Assembly (NCBI RefSeq): GCF_932276165.1
Contig: NC_063997.1
Coordinates: 3,978,001-4,042,000 of the forward strand
DNA length: 64,000 bases
Direction: 5' to 3'
From: Plutella xylostella
Lineage: Eukaryota; Arthropoda; Insecta; Lepidoptera; Plutellidae
Part shown: positions 12,701 through 25,000 of the stretch, piece after piece
Layout of the letters: every line of letters begins with the position of its first letter
Position numbering within the stretch: position 1 is the stretch's first letter
Notes under the pieces: generated by a model
What the model saw: only the letters and a program-made list of their open reading frames with translations
Told to the model about the DNA's origin: nothing
The model's database searches: none
Program-made: the position numbers and the translations under genes

Positions 12701-15700
12701 CGTTAAGTAGGTCGTAATTGTCGCAAACGTAACATAGTAGGTTAGGTGGAATGTTTAAAGTTGTGTTTTCGGATTATTCGGAAAATATAGAGCTTATCAA
12801 ACTAATCATTGAAATTTTATAAACACTGTGCTTTCTACGAACCATTGATTGGATGGACGTAGCCGAGCCACTGAACGTTTCACAGAACCGTGAATAGCTA
12901 GGTGTTGATTGGCAGTAGGACAGTACAGTAGGTATACTACAGTACAGTGTGAGACAATAATATCACTACTGCTCTCCATCATATCTTGATCAATCTGTAA
13001 GTAGATTTTGACCAAGCCGAAGATTTTGTAGATTTCTTCGGTCTTATCTTATCCCTCTACATTTTCTTCAATATTTTGTTGTGAGTTGTGATGGTTCTCT
13101 TTATAATTCAGTGAAAACTGAAAATTTCATTGTTTTCTTTTTCTGCAGTCTTTAGTTACTACGGTTTGTAGGCTGACCCAGTTCACAAAATAAAAGTATC
13201 AGGTACCAACTAGTACGAATGACGATTGCGGTGGCTAAGTAAAACTATGATAATGGATAAGGCCACTCAGGTGGAAAACATCGTAGAAACGATCTAACGG
13301 TTCACCTTGTACTAGTACTAGTGTTAACAGGGTGCTTGTGTAGGAAATGTGTAGGAGATTTTAATATACTCAAGTAATTTTATACAGGATGATTGGTATG
13401 TTGATGTGATCCGAAATTAAACATTTCGAAGAAATAATAAGGTTCAAATGACTGCAAATACCTCCCCTATAACCCATTTAAAGGAAAACATCGACTAAGC
13501 AAACACCCTGTATATGTATACGTTACCAACGCGACGCGCGTCAGAAAGAGGAGTAGATCTATACAACTGTACAGATTGAAGAGATGAGACGAAAAGGTAT
13601 AAAAAAAGTAACTTACTTTCCCATGTTTCGATGATGGACAGTCTTCAGTAACGTGTAACATAGCATCGGCAGTACTGATAAATGTATGGCTTGCCTGAAA
13701 ACAAATGTCTTGTTGAATAAACGAAGCGTTGCTAGGTATAATCTCTGTAGGTATACTATAGGACAGCACGATTGAAAGGTTCCATCGCTTTCCTTCTTGG
13801 ATAAAATGAGTTTTTTTTTCCTTTTATAACTACCTTAGAGTTGGAAGATGGGACCTTCGAGTGCGGTGGTACTTTATAGATATTCGGTGCTTATAGGTAC
13901 GGTGGCCTGCGCCTAAAAGTATACAGGCAGAGTTTTTAAAATAGCGATCTCAAGCTCACATGCTGCTCAAGCACATCCACATAAACACCACTGCTACACA
14001 CATCACACAAAAAACGTCCCCGGATTTATAAGATGTAGCTGGTCCCTTCATCATCAGGATCGCTATTTTTAAAACTCCGCCTGTATACTTTTAGGTTCAG
14101 GCCACCGTACATAAAATGAACTGTTAGGGTCAAGGGAAGAGGCGGTCAAACTGTTTGGAACACGTAATTTTATGTTAATAGTTATGTAAGGTATGGATTT
14201 GGTCATCTCAGGGTCCCTTCATGCATATTAAATGGTTAGGTAATACATATACATAACGAGACAATTTACGAGTAGCACGCTTGTAAGGTTAATGTATACA
14301 AAATATTTATAAGACGTAAATAATAAAATTTTAAGTTTTCGGTGCATTTTAATAGGAAAGGGAGAGGGTTAATTATCCACCAATAGCATAGGCTGATGGT
14401 GATGAAATTACAAGTGATAAAGATCGATAGGAGATACCTATAATATTGTAAGTACCTACGTAGATACAGCGATGATGTAACATTGGTAGGACGCATGTAT
14501 AAACATTTTATTAGCCACAACCGCATACAATGGTGAATTGATAGCCTGAGCAAAGAATGAATGAACTGACAGAAGGTTATGAGTTTCATAACAAGGTTAG
14601 CACTTGTGTTCTGATAACTGCATTCAGGTGGATATCTTGCGAAAAGCGGAATCAAGGAACATAAGTACTTCTCTATGAGCGGGTACTTATTCTGATATTA
14701 TGTTTATGACTTTAGGATAGATAGAGTACTCTTTATTTGTACACCAAGAAATAATTAACAATTTTACATAGACACTTAACTAGGATACAAAAGACTAGGT
14801 AGATTACATAGAAGCACGTCTTTTTTTAAAGTATAGGTATTAACAAAAATAAGGGCTTTAATAAATTAAAGGCAGATTTAAACACCTGCTTTCCCGCTAA
14901 AACGAAAAGACTGACTATTTTTCTGCCAGATACCTACAGGATATAGATCTCGTGAGGGTCTAGATTACTCTAGAACTCTAGATGTTGCGACTTTTGTATT
15001 GAAATATCCATGAGACTTTCAGTGAAGTGGAGATTTTATAGTAAAATACTATAAGCTGAGCCCTTGAGCCTGTTATCAAGATAAGAAGATGAAGAGGGTT
15101 ATTCTATTACTTCAATAAACAATGATAATCTGTTAGAGAAGAGATAACTTTTATCAGCCAATTAGAGTTTTATAACAGTCACCTACATATACTAGAGGTA
15201 AATATGTAGGTAACTGAATCAACTTTGTTTACATATTTTTTTAAAGACATTGAAGTACTTACCTAATATAGTCAGTATTTTGTTAATGTGTTAAATATTT
15301 ACCTCTGATAGAACTGCCTTAACTTATTATGCTTGATGTGATAGGTTCTAAAGTAACTGAATACATCATTCAAAAAAACCATGCAATCTAATGACACAAA
15401 ACAAACAGTGCATAAAACAGAACACTAAAGTCTAAGAATGAAATGAACTTACTTTCCAAAGCAGAAATAGCCCATTATGAGACCAATGACAAGGCACATG
15501 GAATGTCTGAACTCTGGAGAGGCTCTCCGGAGCGGCTTCCGAAACAGCCGCGCCAGGCAAAGTGCAGCTATTTGTGCTATTAAAAAATTCACCTAATGGA
15601 AGGAATAACATATTATGTCAAAAATGTGCCATTTATGTGCAGCATCTAGACTTTGCTGAAAAGTGTTTTTGGTGTAGCTATTATGCTATTTTGGGTAAAA

Positions 15701-16351
15701 ACATAAATAAAAAGTTGTAATTTAATGTGAAAATCCCAAATGTGTATCATAAGAAGCTGATTCTAAAACTGGTGAAAATAGACAGTAGGTATATTGGTAA
15801 AAACCATATTTTTTATAATTATACTTTACACTTTTAACAAAATTATGAAATGGTCTCTGTTCTTAGGTACTACATGTAAGTAATTGAATATAACAGTTTT
15901 TTTTATATATAATTAAATATATGAACTGGATTCGAACCAGCAAAACTAGAACAAATAAGTACCTAAAAGACAGAGTGTTCACAGTGAAAATACTGAGATA
16001 TTTTTTCTGAGTTACAATGGTACTTAAATAAATTTGGCATATTTGAAACTAGCCATATTATGAGACCAGAATCCCTAATCATTTATAAATTTACTGATTC
16101 TATAAATTATAAACGCAAATTTTCTACTCAAAAATGATATCATAATAAGATGATGTGGGTGATAGTAGCAAGACAGTGAGAGGTTGCCCTACAAAAACAT
16201 GACTAATTCAAATAAAGTATCATCAAATATAAATTACTGAATAGTTTATACTTACCAAATCGATAGGAATTCCTATTCTATTAGATATGAATAAAAATAT
16301 TCTGCTCCCATCATAATAATCAAAATAATTTGATGTCATTTTTCCGTCCAT
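3775..16351 (-). CDS. oys: Lysophospholipid acyltransferase of the MBOAT1/2 (oysgedart) type, complete
   Basis: Ten exons on the minus strand, all in phase: 16351-16256, 15592-15453, 13694-13617, 10072-9981, 8077-7839, 6687-6582, 6037-5817, 5472-5275, 4538-4387, 3940-3775, coding 495 residues. The start is the first ATG (MDGKMTSNYFDYY). MBOAT signatures are clear: DITGPLMVITQRVTSLAYSL, PSPLEYFAYT...GPVVFYSDYIHFIEG, RCKYYHAWLLSEAICNNSG (the conserved Asn region) and SAVWHGFHPGYYLTF with the catalytic His. Several hydrophobic segments fit a multipass ER membrane enzyme that re-acylates lysophospholipids in the Lands cycle. Intron 6 has a GC donor (AGAG|GCAAGT); its phase is confirmed by the next exon. 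The C-terminal tail is hydrophilic. The gene is head-to-head with PSMD10. MBOAT1/2 is favoured over nessy/LPCAT3 by block order. Confidence 0.92.
4583..4790 (+). repeat. Lepidopteran dispersed repeat, copy 1
   Basis: Begins ACTAGCTGTTCCCGCGCG, contains CCCGTGGGAATTCCGGGATA and CCAAATTTCATTCAAATCC, and ends TATAATATTAGTTAGGAT. The same block order occurs at 18445-18631. Sequences of this form are very common in moth genomes; they have been assigned to Helitron-like or RTE-tail/SINE families, and I cannot decide between them here. It lies in the last-but-one intron region of oys. Confidence 0.7.
5027..5210 (-). pseudogene. Partial tandem duplicate of oys exon 8 with in-frame stop
   Basis: This 184-bp unit directly abuts its parent (unit starting CTTTGTA at 5211). 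It carries the 3' two-thirds of exon 8, including SAVWHGFHPGYYLTF, plus the GTGAGT donor and intron start, but no splice acceptor and no exon 5' end. A TGG (Trp) codon after GGS has become TGA. It therefore sits in intron 8 as a broken copy of the catalytic-His exon and is unlikely to be translated. Confidence 0.88.
6450..6539. repeat. Short palindromic repeat (MITE-like)
   Basis: About 20-bp perfect arms TTAAGACGTGACAAGAGTT / AACTCTTGTCACGTCTTAA flank about 50 bp. The right arm ends some 40 bp from the GC donor of oys exon 6. No coding content. Confidence 0.7.
6700..6860. repeat. Three-copy tandem repeat beside oys exon 6
   Basis: Three direct copies of about 55-65 bp, each containing ACTTG(C/T)ACTGTTGGG and AAACATTTATTGAAC. 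In gene orientation they lie immediately upstream of the acceptor of exon 6. Confidence 0.8.
8430..9203 (+). mobile_element. Family A non-autonomous element, copy 1
   Basis: Element of 774 bp beginning GGGTTCC and ending GGTAGAACC, flanked by a perfect 9-bp direct repeat GCTATATTT (8421-8429 and 9204-9212). Both terminal thirds are built from a degenerate motif of about 22-24 bp (core CATAACTCGT...CTAAAACT) in opposite orientation at the two ends, a subrepeat-built terminal inverted repeat. The centre holds a GC-rich block (CGACGACGAGCAAAGCGAGG, then AGCGGAGCG repeats). There is no ORF of note. A 9-bp duplication suits Mutator-like or foldback elements; the mobilising enzyme is unknown. It lies in oys intron 4. 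Confidence 0.88.
9840..9912. repeat. Hairpin repeat
   Basis: Near-perfect 24-bp arms (TTCATCAACAGTCGATTGT... and its complement) surround a loop of about 25 bp. It is probably a remnant of a small inverted-repeat element in oys intron 4, close to the donor of exon 4. Confidence 0.7.
11330..11530 (+). repeat. Probable LINE 3' tail fragment
   Basis: A GC-richer island (GGGTTCTAGCTGAAAACCAG ... AGCTGAGCTAGAACCC) is followed by a T-rich tract, TGTGTGTGTG, AATAAA and (TTTC)n. The order resembles the 3' UTR of a non-LTR retrotransposon. Family not identified. Confidence 0.35.
12001..12095 (+). repeat. tRNA-derived SINE head (candidate)
   Basis: GGCTGGCCGAGGTGGTTAAG resembles the 5' end and A box of a Leu/Ser-type tRNA, but the B box (CATCGAACTCT) is degenerate and no cloverleaf closes. 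Best read as an old SINE head in oys intron 3, not a tRNA gene. Confidence 0.45.
13900..14107. mobile_element. MITE with TA target duplication
   Basis: Inverted terminal repeats of about 50 bp (CGGTGGCCTG...CTAAAAGTATACAGGC and complement) enclose about 105 bp, flanked by TA on both sides. The TA dinucleotide suggests a Tc1/mariner-type mobiliser. It lies in oys intron 2. Confidence 0.78.
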
Positions 16352-17166
16352 TGGTGAGCTGAAGTATCACAGGCAAGTCCACAATGGGACTATTTTGAAC
16401 TTTTTAGCTGCTGTTTATGTTTTACTATTATTTTTTAAGGCATCTGGGCCGTTTTAGAGCCAAATCAACATGAAATAAAAATAACACAAAAACCCTAAAC
16501 AAAACAAACGTCGCGTAAACTCATGGGTTGACTAAATTGAATGATTGAATGAATGAATGAAACAAAAATTTGGTGAATGAAATATTATAATACTTTTTTT
16601 TCAATAAAATTCACAGACTCTCTGGACATAGACAAATTTTATAATGTTTAGCACGCACTGCGTTATAATGTAAATACCAGTGCGGTTAGTTTATTTACTT
16701 GTATGGGTTGAATACTAGTGTAGTAGATTTGTAAATACTACGTTTAAGTTTATTACGGGCGTGGCTCTGCGAGTTTTCAAAATAAAATAATAAATGAAAA
16801 AAATCATAGACATTGGTAGACATGGACATTAAGGTGCGGCTGGGGCGGTTAGCCTAGATGGCCTAAGGTCACCCGACATATGAGCGCACCATGAACTTGT
16901 TAGGAAAATACATACTATTTTCAGTAATCATGAAATACAATGTAAAATACATACTATTTTAATGTCAATAAATTTATTCTAAGTCATAATCGAATATTCA
17001 TGACTGAGTGAGATATCAGTACATCACTATCGGGTTACAGAATGACTTGTCAAAATTAAATTCATTTCATTCGGTCTCGTTCAAAAAATCAAAACAAAAG
17101 TTTTAAAGTGCGGGTGCGGGTGGTTTGTATTGTAAATACTTAAGTATTTCCACTTATTCTCTCAAT
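16352..17166. promoter_or_regulatory. Shared upstream region of divergent oys and PSMD10
   Basis: The 815 bp separate the two start codons (16351 on minus, 17167 on plus) and must hold both 5' UTRs and promoters. No clear TATA box at a convincing distance was seen on either side. Bidirectional promoter use is inferred only from the arrangement. Confidence 0.5.
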
Positions 17167-18331
17167 ATGTCTGTTGGAACAGTTTATGATACAGCGTATC
17201 GGGGGGACTTTAACCAGGTTAAAGTAAAACTTGACGAAAACGTTGAACTAGTAAAAACTGCCGACCCGGTAAGTTAGTTTTTTTGTAACTTTTCTTACTA
17301 AATAATTATGAAATACGTGCTCTGTTTACCTATGAATGATTCTGACTCTTATAATATTCCAGAATGGCCGGCTTTTAATTCACTGGGCGGCGCTTGGTGG
17401 AAATCACCACTTGGTAGAGTATCTGGTAGAGCAAGGGAGTCCTGTCGATCCAGTGGATGACACCAGCTCAACCCCGCTCATTCTGGCCTCATCGGCGGGC
17501 CGCTTCGAGGCGGTGCGACTGCTCATTGGTAAAGGTGCCAATGTGAACCACAAAACTGCACGAGGCCAGTCAGCATTGCAGTATGCTTGCTCCAAAGGGC
17601 ACAAAGAGGTAAAGTTTACCTGCATGCCTCCAAGATTATTATATTTTTTATTAGTCATTACCTTCTTCAATTAAAGCAACACTTCCATTTTCACATTTGA
17701 GTAATGAAATCAGTCATCACTTTTTTATTGTTATTTTTAATCCTTTATTTATCTCTTTCAGGTTGCAAACATATTAATACAGTCAGATGCGGACATAAAC
17801 CACAAGGATGTCCTGGGAGCCACTCCTCTGCACCGGGCGGCAGCGCAAGGCCGCACCAACATTGTGGAGTTGCTGTTGTCTTGTCCCAACATTGTAGTGG
17901 ACCCGGTCGACTGCACTGGCTCCACTCCTTTGTAAGTTTACACACACATACGATGGTTAGATACTAATCCTTTCTATGTATTTGTTGCAAAGTTAACGAA
18001 TTGGGGACACAATTGAGCCACCGGACCCAAACTGGAGAGCCCATAATATGGGTGTCAGATACATTACATTAAATGCACACAAATACATTGATTTCATTCA
18101 TCCCATGCTCCAAATTTGGTATGGCTATCGTGTATGGTATATGTATATTTTTAAATATTAAATTTATGTTTTGGTTTCAGACATTTGGCCTGCGAAGAAG
18201 ACAGAGAAGCAGTGGTCATTTTGTTATTAAAATCTGGAGCAAATGTTGATGTTCTTAACAAAGAAAAAAAATCACCAGTGGATCTTTGCTCTGTTAAATT
18301 AAGAAATACTATTGGTAATTTTATGCATTAA
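17167..18331 (+). CDS. PSMD10: 26S proteasome regulatory subunit 10 (gankyrin), complete
   Basis: Four in-phase exons, 17167-17268, 17363-17608, 17762-17931 and 18181-18331 (TAA), encode 222 residues, close to the 226 of human gankyrin. The protein is a run of ankyrin repeats: GRLLIHWAALGGNHHLVEYL, TPLILASSAGRFEAVRLLI, SALQYACSKGHKE, TPLHRAAAQGRTNIVELLL and the final LHLACEEDREAVVILLL. Gankyrin is a soluble chaperone that binds the RPT3 ATPase C-domain during proteasome base assembly. An AATAAA lies just after the stop (about 18347). An earlier reading of exon 2 alone would add unrelated intron residues on both sides; the splice sites exclude them. Confidence 0.93.
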
Positions 18332-18444
18332 CTACTGTAACTATTGAATAAATAAATAATGCTTAAGTGTACTTCAAACAGAGGTGTTTGCTTTTTTATA
18401 GTTCCTCTTTCTAGAAGTAAGTAATGTGGATTAAATTTATTTCG

Positions 18445-18631
18445 CACTAGCTGTCCCGCGAGCTTCGCTTCACCTTAAAAACTTTTCCCGTGGGAATTTT
18501 GCGATAAAGAGTAGCCTATGTGTTAATCCGTTGTGAGCTAACTCCATACCAAATTTCATTACAATCAGTTCAGCCGTTTTGACGTGACGAAGTAACAAAC
18601 TAACAAACATAATATTAGTAGGATGTTCCTT
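18445..18631 (+). repeat. Lepidopteran dispersed repeat, copy 2
   Basis: Same family as 4583-4790: ACTAGCTGTCCCGCGAGC, CCCGTGGGAA, ACCAAATTTCATTACAATC, ending AATATTAGTAGGAT. It occupies the short spacer between PSMD10 and the DGKE gene. Confidence 0.7.
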
Positions 18632-19011
18632 GGACGAGATGGTGTGTTACACCGATTTAAGTTTAATTTTATACTTACTTAATTTTTCCAAGTAAGTGCC
18701 ACTTTAATGCCCCCCTAGATACGTCGATACGGTTTGTAACAACATAACGGCCTCGCGAAGAGCGCAGCCTGAGGGCGTTATTATTCTAAGCCAAAATTTG
18801 AAATGCGCTCAGCTGGCTGTCGGCCTTCCGCTGTCCTGTCACTGTCAAATCTGTCAGTGTCAATTCATTTCCTCTCTTGGGTGTTTGTTTCCTTCCTTCG
18901 TCATATTTTGATTTTATTTGAAAAGTTTAAAATATAAAATGTTTAACTCTCATTATTATTTTAATAAAACGTTCTCTGCAACTATATTTTAGCACTGATA
19001 AATCAGCCAAT

Positions 19012-22000
19012 ATGGATCGGTTGTCTAACATGGTTGACTCGTTGTTTCATCTGAACGATGTTATATTTAATTATTATTTTATAATTGGTGGTACATTTCT
19101 TAGTTATCTCACTTATAAAATATTCCACTCGCTTTTAAGTGGCAATCCGTTTATGAAAACAACGTACAAAACTCGCGGCCACACTTGGAGGAGTATCCAA
19201 TGCAATAAATCAATTCCCTACAGTATTTATGTAAGTACACACATAGCACATATATTTTACAATAAATTTATTATGATTAACTTATTTAGATTTTCTCTTC
19301 TAATATAAGGACTTTGCTTTAAATTATATACTGTAAATTCAACCCTCATATAACTAAACTTTTCATATGACTGTTTTTATTTTCAGTGTACAATATGTGG
19401 CAAGTTGATGCTCCCAGTGGTGGGCTTGTTCTGCGAGTGTTGTGCCATCAGTGCCTGCAAGGACTGCCACCACGCCATAGACAAGAAGTACAAGTGCAAG
19501 TCTGTGTCATGGCCGGTGGACAAAGTATTCTACCACCATTGGGTCAATGGTAAAAACTAACATGATTTATTCTTCATATTTTATTTATTAAATGGCTGCT
19601 AGGAGCCTTCTAGAATACTTTAGACTCTTTCTATATCCTAAATGGTTTTTTTTGTACCCAAAATAATAACTGTGCACTCAAATCTTTGACATAAATTCAG
19701 TCTGCAAGCATTTTACTTTGAAGCCTTCCTAAAAGTGACACTGATAGTGGGATGTGCATAGAATGTAGAATAACAGTTACAAAAAACCAAAACGAATGTA
19801 TAAAAAAATATTTGTAGTTGGTGTGGCTCGCAATGAAATAACGGACTTGAGTGAGGAATGTCTGAAGCGGTACTTCTGCTGCTGGTGCCAGCGGACTAAG
19901 CTGTGCCAGGATAGCGCCTTCAATGATGCTGAAGTAAGTACTTAAGGACATGCCAACTGAGCACCGAACATATTTTTGATATTACTTGCACAATTAAAAA
20001 CTCATCTGCAATAAAAGTTGGAGAATCTGCAAATCAATGTTGTTTGATAACCAATATAGTGGTTGCAAATAAGAGAGAATGGTTTAGATTGTTTCGAGGT
20101 ACTTGTAGTGAAGTTGTGATTTGAGTGTCTTTTAAAACATATTTTAAAGTTTTTATTTCCTTCTGTTGTAGCCATGTGACTTCCAGAAGTACCGGAAGAT
20201 CATAATCCCGCCGCCCTGCGTCACGGTGGAGAAGGGAGTGGTCACCGTGAAGCCACTGCCAGACCCTGACTGGGAGCCTCTCATAATTTTTGGTATGGAA
20301 TTTATGATAATCTCCATATAAATGTCCTTAACCTGTTGTACTGTTAACTTTGAAATTTGACTTGCCCCACACGTGTGATACCCACAAGTGTTCTTTTGCG
20401 TGATCAAATCGGCAATTAAAAACACCCTAAAGAAGTGGTCAGTTAAAAATCAGTACTGTTTCATAACTCGGTTTTTACATCAATTGTGTATGATAAGATA
20501 TTTTCATGAAACAATATCCTCAACCTTAAAAATTCAGCCAGATCAAAAGGTCGCATTTTGTTAAATCACAAAAGAGGATGACCTCCTTTAAATGCAAATC
20601 AATGTTGGGTTCTTAATTTATCAGACTGACTATTGGTAAAGCGCTTTATTGTAATCAAGGTAGGATCAAGGGTCTATTCAAGGCTTACTTCAATGTTGTG
20701 TTTGTTTTGTTTTCAGCAAACCGAAAGTCTGGCGGGAATCAGAGTGATGAAGTGTTATCTCTATTCAGAGGATTGCTTAATCCCATTCAGGTATCAAGGA
20801 CGATTATATTTACTTCTTTATAATTATGAAAACTCGCAGTATATCCCTTTCATTGTTTGATTAAATTACTTCGAGATGTAAGATTTATTTGCATATTTTA
20901 AACTACATGTTTTACACTTACACTACAGACAAAAAAAATATGCAAAACCGATACAATTTATGGTCTTTAATTCATCTGTATTATTTATTTATTTGTTTTA
21001 GGGGCACAGACAGATAATATGATAAACTAAAGTTCTTAATTAATACATAGATCAGTAAAGTTTCCACTGTTTTACGTGTCTAGTTGATAAGTCCGTATGC
21101 ATCTTTTATGACATATTATGTGTGCTTTGCGTAGGTGGTGGACATGAACGCGACGTCCCCCGAGAGCGTGGTGCGGTGGCTGCCGGCGCGGGCGCGAGCG
21201 CTGGCGGCCGGCGGCGACGGCACCGTGGCCTGGCTGCTTCAGGCACTCAGTGCGAGGCCTACTATCACTGTATGTATATGTGTTGTATCTATATGGAGCT
21301 GGCGGCCGGCGGCGACGGCACCGTGGCCTGGCTGCTTCAGGCACTCAGTGCGAGGCCTACTATTACTGTATGTATAGCGAGAGATATGTGAAAATAAAGA
21401 TGTGACTGTACTACATGGTGTTGCAAAAAGTGATACTATTTTGAAATAGTGATTTCATTGTCGGGCTTAGATTAAACATGCTGCACATGTAGATTTCGGC
21501 TTAGTATACCCTTTTTGCAACAACCTGTATAAAACGTAAACTTACCATAAAAAAAAAAGATCTTTTCCTAATAAATAGTAATAAGATGGATGAGAGATAA
21601 TTCTGCCACATAGCCGGTAGACAAGTGAGGGACAGTTCATTAATATCATCGATAGACAAGTGTGAGACTTAAATTTTATTGCACTGCATTTATCTAATTT
21701 CTTCCTTCGTAGTCCATTTAAAAGTTATCACTTACCATATACTTACCAAACAGAGCAAATTCTTAATTTTGCATCTAATCCAATAACTCCCAAATTACAC
21801 AATAGTATTCGTTAAGAATTAATGATCTCCGTCGCAGGTCCCAGTAGGCATACTTCCCACGGGCACAGGGAACGACCTGTCCCGCGCGCTGGGCTGGGGC
21901 GCGGGCTGCGGCTGCGACCTCAGCGCGCATGCCACTATACAGCGCGTGCTCGGTGCCTCTACGCAACTGGTGGACAGGTGAGGGGTTATGATGATAAGGT

Positions 22001-25000
22001 GGTGGAAAACAGGTGAGGGGTTTTGTTGGTAGGGTGGTGGTAGACAGATGAGAAACCGCAGCGAAGGTAGTAGAAAGTTAGGGTACAGATCCATCACACC
22101 ATGAAGCTAGGCGGCATATAGAAGACAGTTATAGTTAATTCATTATAATTATATTCTTGTTGATCGAGACTGCCATGCAAGTGTAATTAGATAATTAAGA
22201 GTCCCCGCCCAGAGTAAATTAATGAACTGATGCATGAAAAGTACCTCCTCAAGTGACGTATCATTCTTACGCAACGTCTGGCGCACCCTGGGCAGTCAGC
22301 GACTTACATTTTATCTGATTTATCCTTTCACCATTATTGGCTGATGATGATGATGATGATCCTTTCACCACCATCACGCTTTAAGAAGAAGGGAATCAAC
22401 TGATATAGACTATTGTATCAACTCTTTCCCAGATGGAAGATCTCGATATTCTCGCGCGGGCGGCTGGGCGGGCTGGCTCGCGCGCCTCGCGTCCTCTACG
22501 CTCACAACTACTGCAGCGTGGGAGTGGACGCGCAGGTCGCCCTGGACTTCCATCGGGCTAGGGCGCAGCTGTTGTATCGATGTGCCTCAAGGACGATAAA
22601 CTATGTGAGTTGTTTGAGTGTAATGTTTGTCGGAATGAATTTGGGTGAATGAAATTGCGTGTGCTCTACGCACACAACTACTGCAGCGTGGGAGTGGACG
22701 CGCAGGTCGCACTGGACTTCCATCGGGCAAGGGCGCAGCTGTTGTATCGGTGCGCCTCAAGGACGATAAACTATGTGAGTCGAGTGTAATGTGTGATGGA
22801 ATGAATTTAGTTATTGCGGGTTCTGTTCAACTACTGCATCGTAGTTCGCGCTCGACTCCCATCGGGCAAAGGCGCAGTTGTTGTACCGGTGCGCCTCCGG
22901 GACTATCAACTATGTGAGTGTAATAAATGTGTGTTGGAATGAATTTGGTTTATCGCGTGTGCTCTATACGCACACAACTACTGCAGCGTGGGTGTGGATG
23001 CGCAGGTCGCACTGGACTTCCATCGGGCTAGGGCACAACTGTTGTACCGGTGTGCCACAAGGACGATAAACTATGTGAGTGTAATGTGTGATGGAATGAA
23101 TTTGGTTTATCATAATTGATTGACTTCCATCGGGCAAGAGCACAGTTGCTGTACCGGTGCGCGTCGAGGACTATCAACTATGTGAGTCGAGTGTAATGTG
23201 CGATGAAATGTATTTTGGGTTATAGCAACTATTGTAGTGTGGGTGTCGACGCGCAGATCGCACTCAACTTCCACCGCGCCACAGAATAATAACTAGTACC
23301 AGGTACAGAAGTCCATCTTCGCAATGGCTATCAAAGAAATATGACTCCATCCCATAAGCAATAAGATCTAATTTAGATCGCGCTCCAGCCGCACACGTTT
23401 TTATTTACTTACCTACCAATTTATTTTTGAGGGAATATGCGCCTTATTTCACTGGACTACGGTGCATAATAAGTTATACGTGGTTATACGTATTGAAAAA
23501 GAAGCCACCTTAGGGTTGCCTCAGCACCACAGACTACAACGTTTACTAAACAACGGACTGAGTTTGTAAAAAGAATGTCATGATATTAAAACAAAATAAT
23601 TTGAATTTAGAATACAAAGCTATTCCACTAATCCAAGCCAAGCACTAATTCCACTCAGCGCACATTTTATAATCGATTCATTAATACATTTTGAAGGTAG
23701 TTGTGTCTGTAAAGAACAAAGGCAGTCCTCGTACCGCCAATTTTTTGGAGCGTTTCAGAACCATGTTTTCACCATTTATTAATACAGTTTAGATAAGGTA
23801 TTTCCAGTATTTACAATATTTTTAGAAGTCGGGGGAAAAGAGAAAAATACAAACGAATAATATTTAAATCTAAGGATAATGGAACGTAAAAACAAACATA
23901 TAGAGAACGGAACGTAACAACTGTGATGCCAGCCCTCGAAATATTACCAGCAAATCCGAGCAACAATGTAATCGAATAGAAATATCGATACAATCTTAAA
24001 TACAAAAGATATTTTATTTATCAATAAATTACATGTTCTGGTACTATTTGTACCAAAACTAGTACATTTGGTTTATAAAATATCATTATATTTAAGTCTT
24101 GAAGACTTTTATCCATAGTAAACCATTTTCTTTTTCTCTTTATTCGATTCACTATAATCAATATTTTTTGAATATTTAAATCTAATAACACTGAATCTTG
24201 CTTGTCAATCTTGTCATAGTAGTTGTTATTTCATTTTCCATTACCTAACCTAATTATTTAATATTTTGAATACCGCTAAAACTGCTGAAGATATAGAACA
24301 AATGTGACAAAGGGGAGAACCAGACCCGGTTCCTGTTCCACCTCCCCGGCAGGCTCCCGTCCCACTTCTTCATCAGGAACCTGCAGAAGCAGCAGAACAA
24401 GAACACGCAAAATCCTGACAATATTTTCTATGAACCATAGGATGATAAATACCTAAGTCAAATATGAGAAGAGCAACTGCGTCGTGCAGTTCGAATCCCG
24501 GCGCTGACATGTACCAATGTGTTCTTTGAATTTAATTAAAATGTATACCATCACACTTACAGTGAAGGAAACCTGCATACCTATCTAGATTTAGCACATC
24601 TAGAGAGCCAGGTGCAGGTACTTACACCCCTATACCCCAACAGAGAATAGAATAGAGTAGGTAATAGGAACATAAAATTCCTAAAGTTGATTCCAGGCAA
24701 ATTATGTTATGTAAATAAAACAATGATCTTTTAAACAGTATATTTTATTTCATTACATTACTCGCCAAATGCATACCCATATAGTAGAACCTTTACATAT
24801 AGCATTTCGAAATGGCATAGCAGATCCCTGTTGCAGAATGGCAATTTAAAACTTCAGAAGTTGGATAAGTATAACATTATTCCATGATGAAAGTAGTAGC
24901 CTATTCTAGTCGATAATATTAATAAAATCATTATATTTATTATGTACGTTGCACGTCCCGTATTTATTTAAACGTAAACATATAACTTGACATACCTAAC

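Noticed and set aside
15900..15960. tRNA-like T arm (GGTTCGAATCC on the minus strand)
   Set aside because: No A box or cloverleaf at the right distance; probably a chance match or SINE scrap.
22605..23290. Mutually exclusive alternative exons of DGKE
   Set aside because: The copied units lack acceptors and the exon 5' half, and most have lost their frame; kept as intronic repeats instead.
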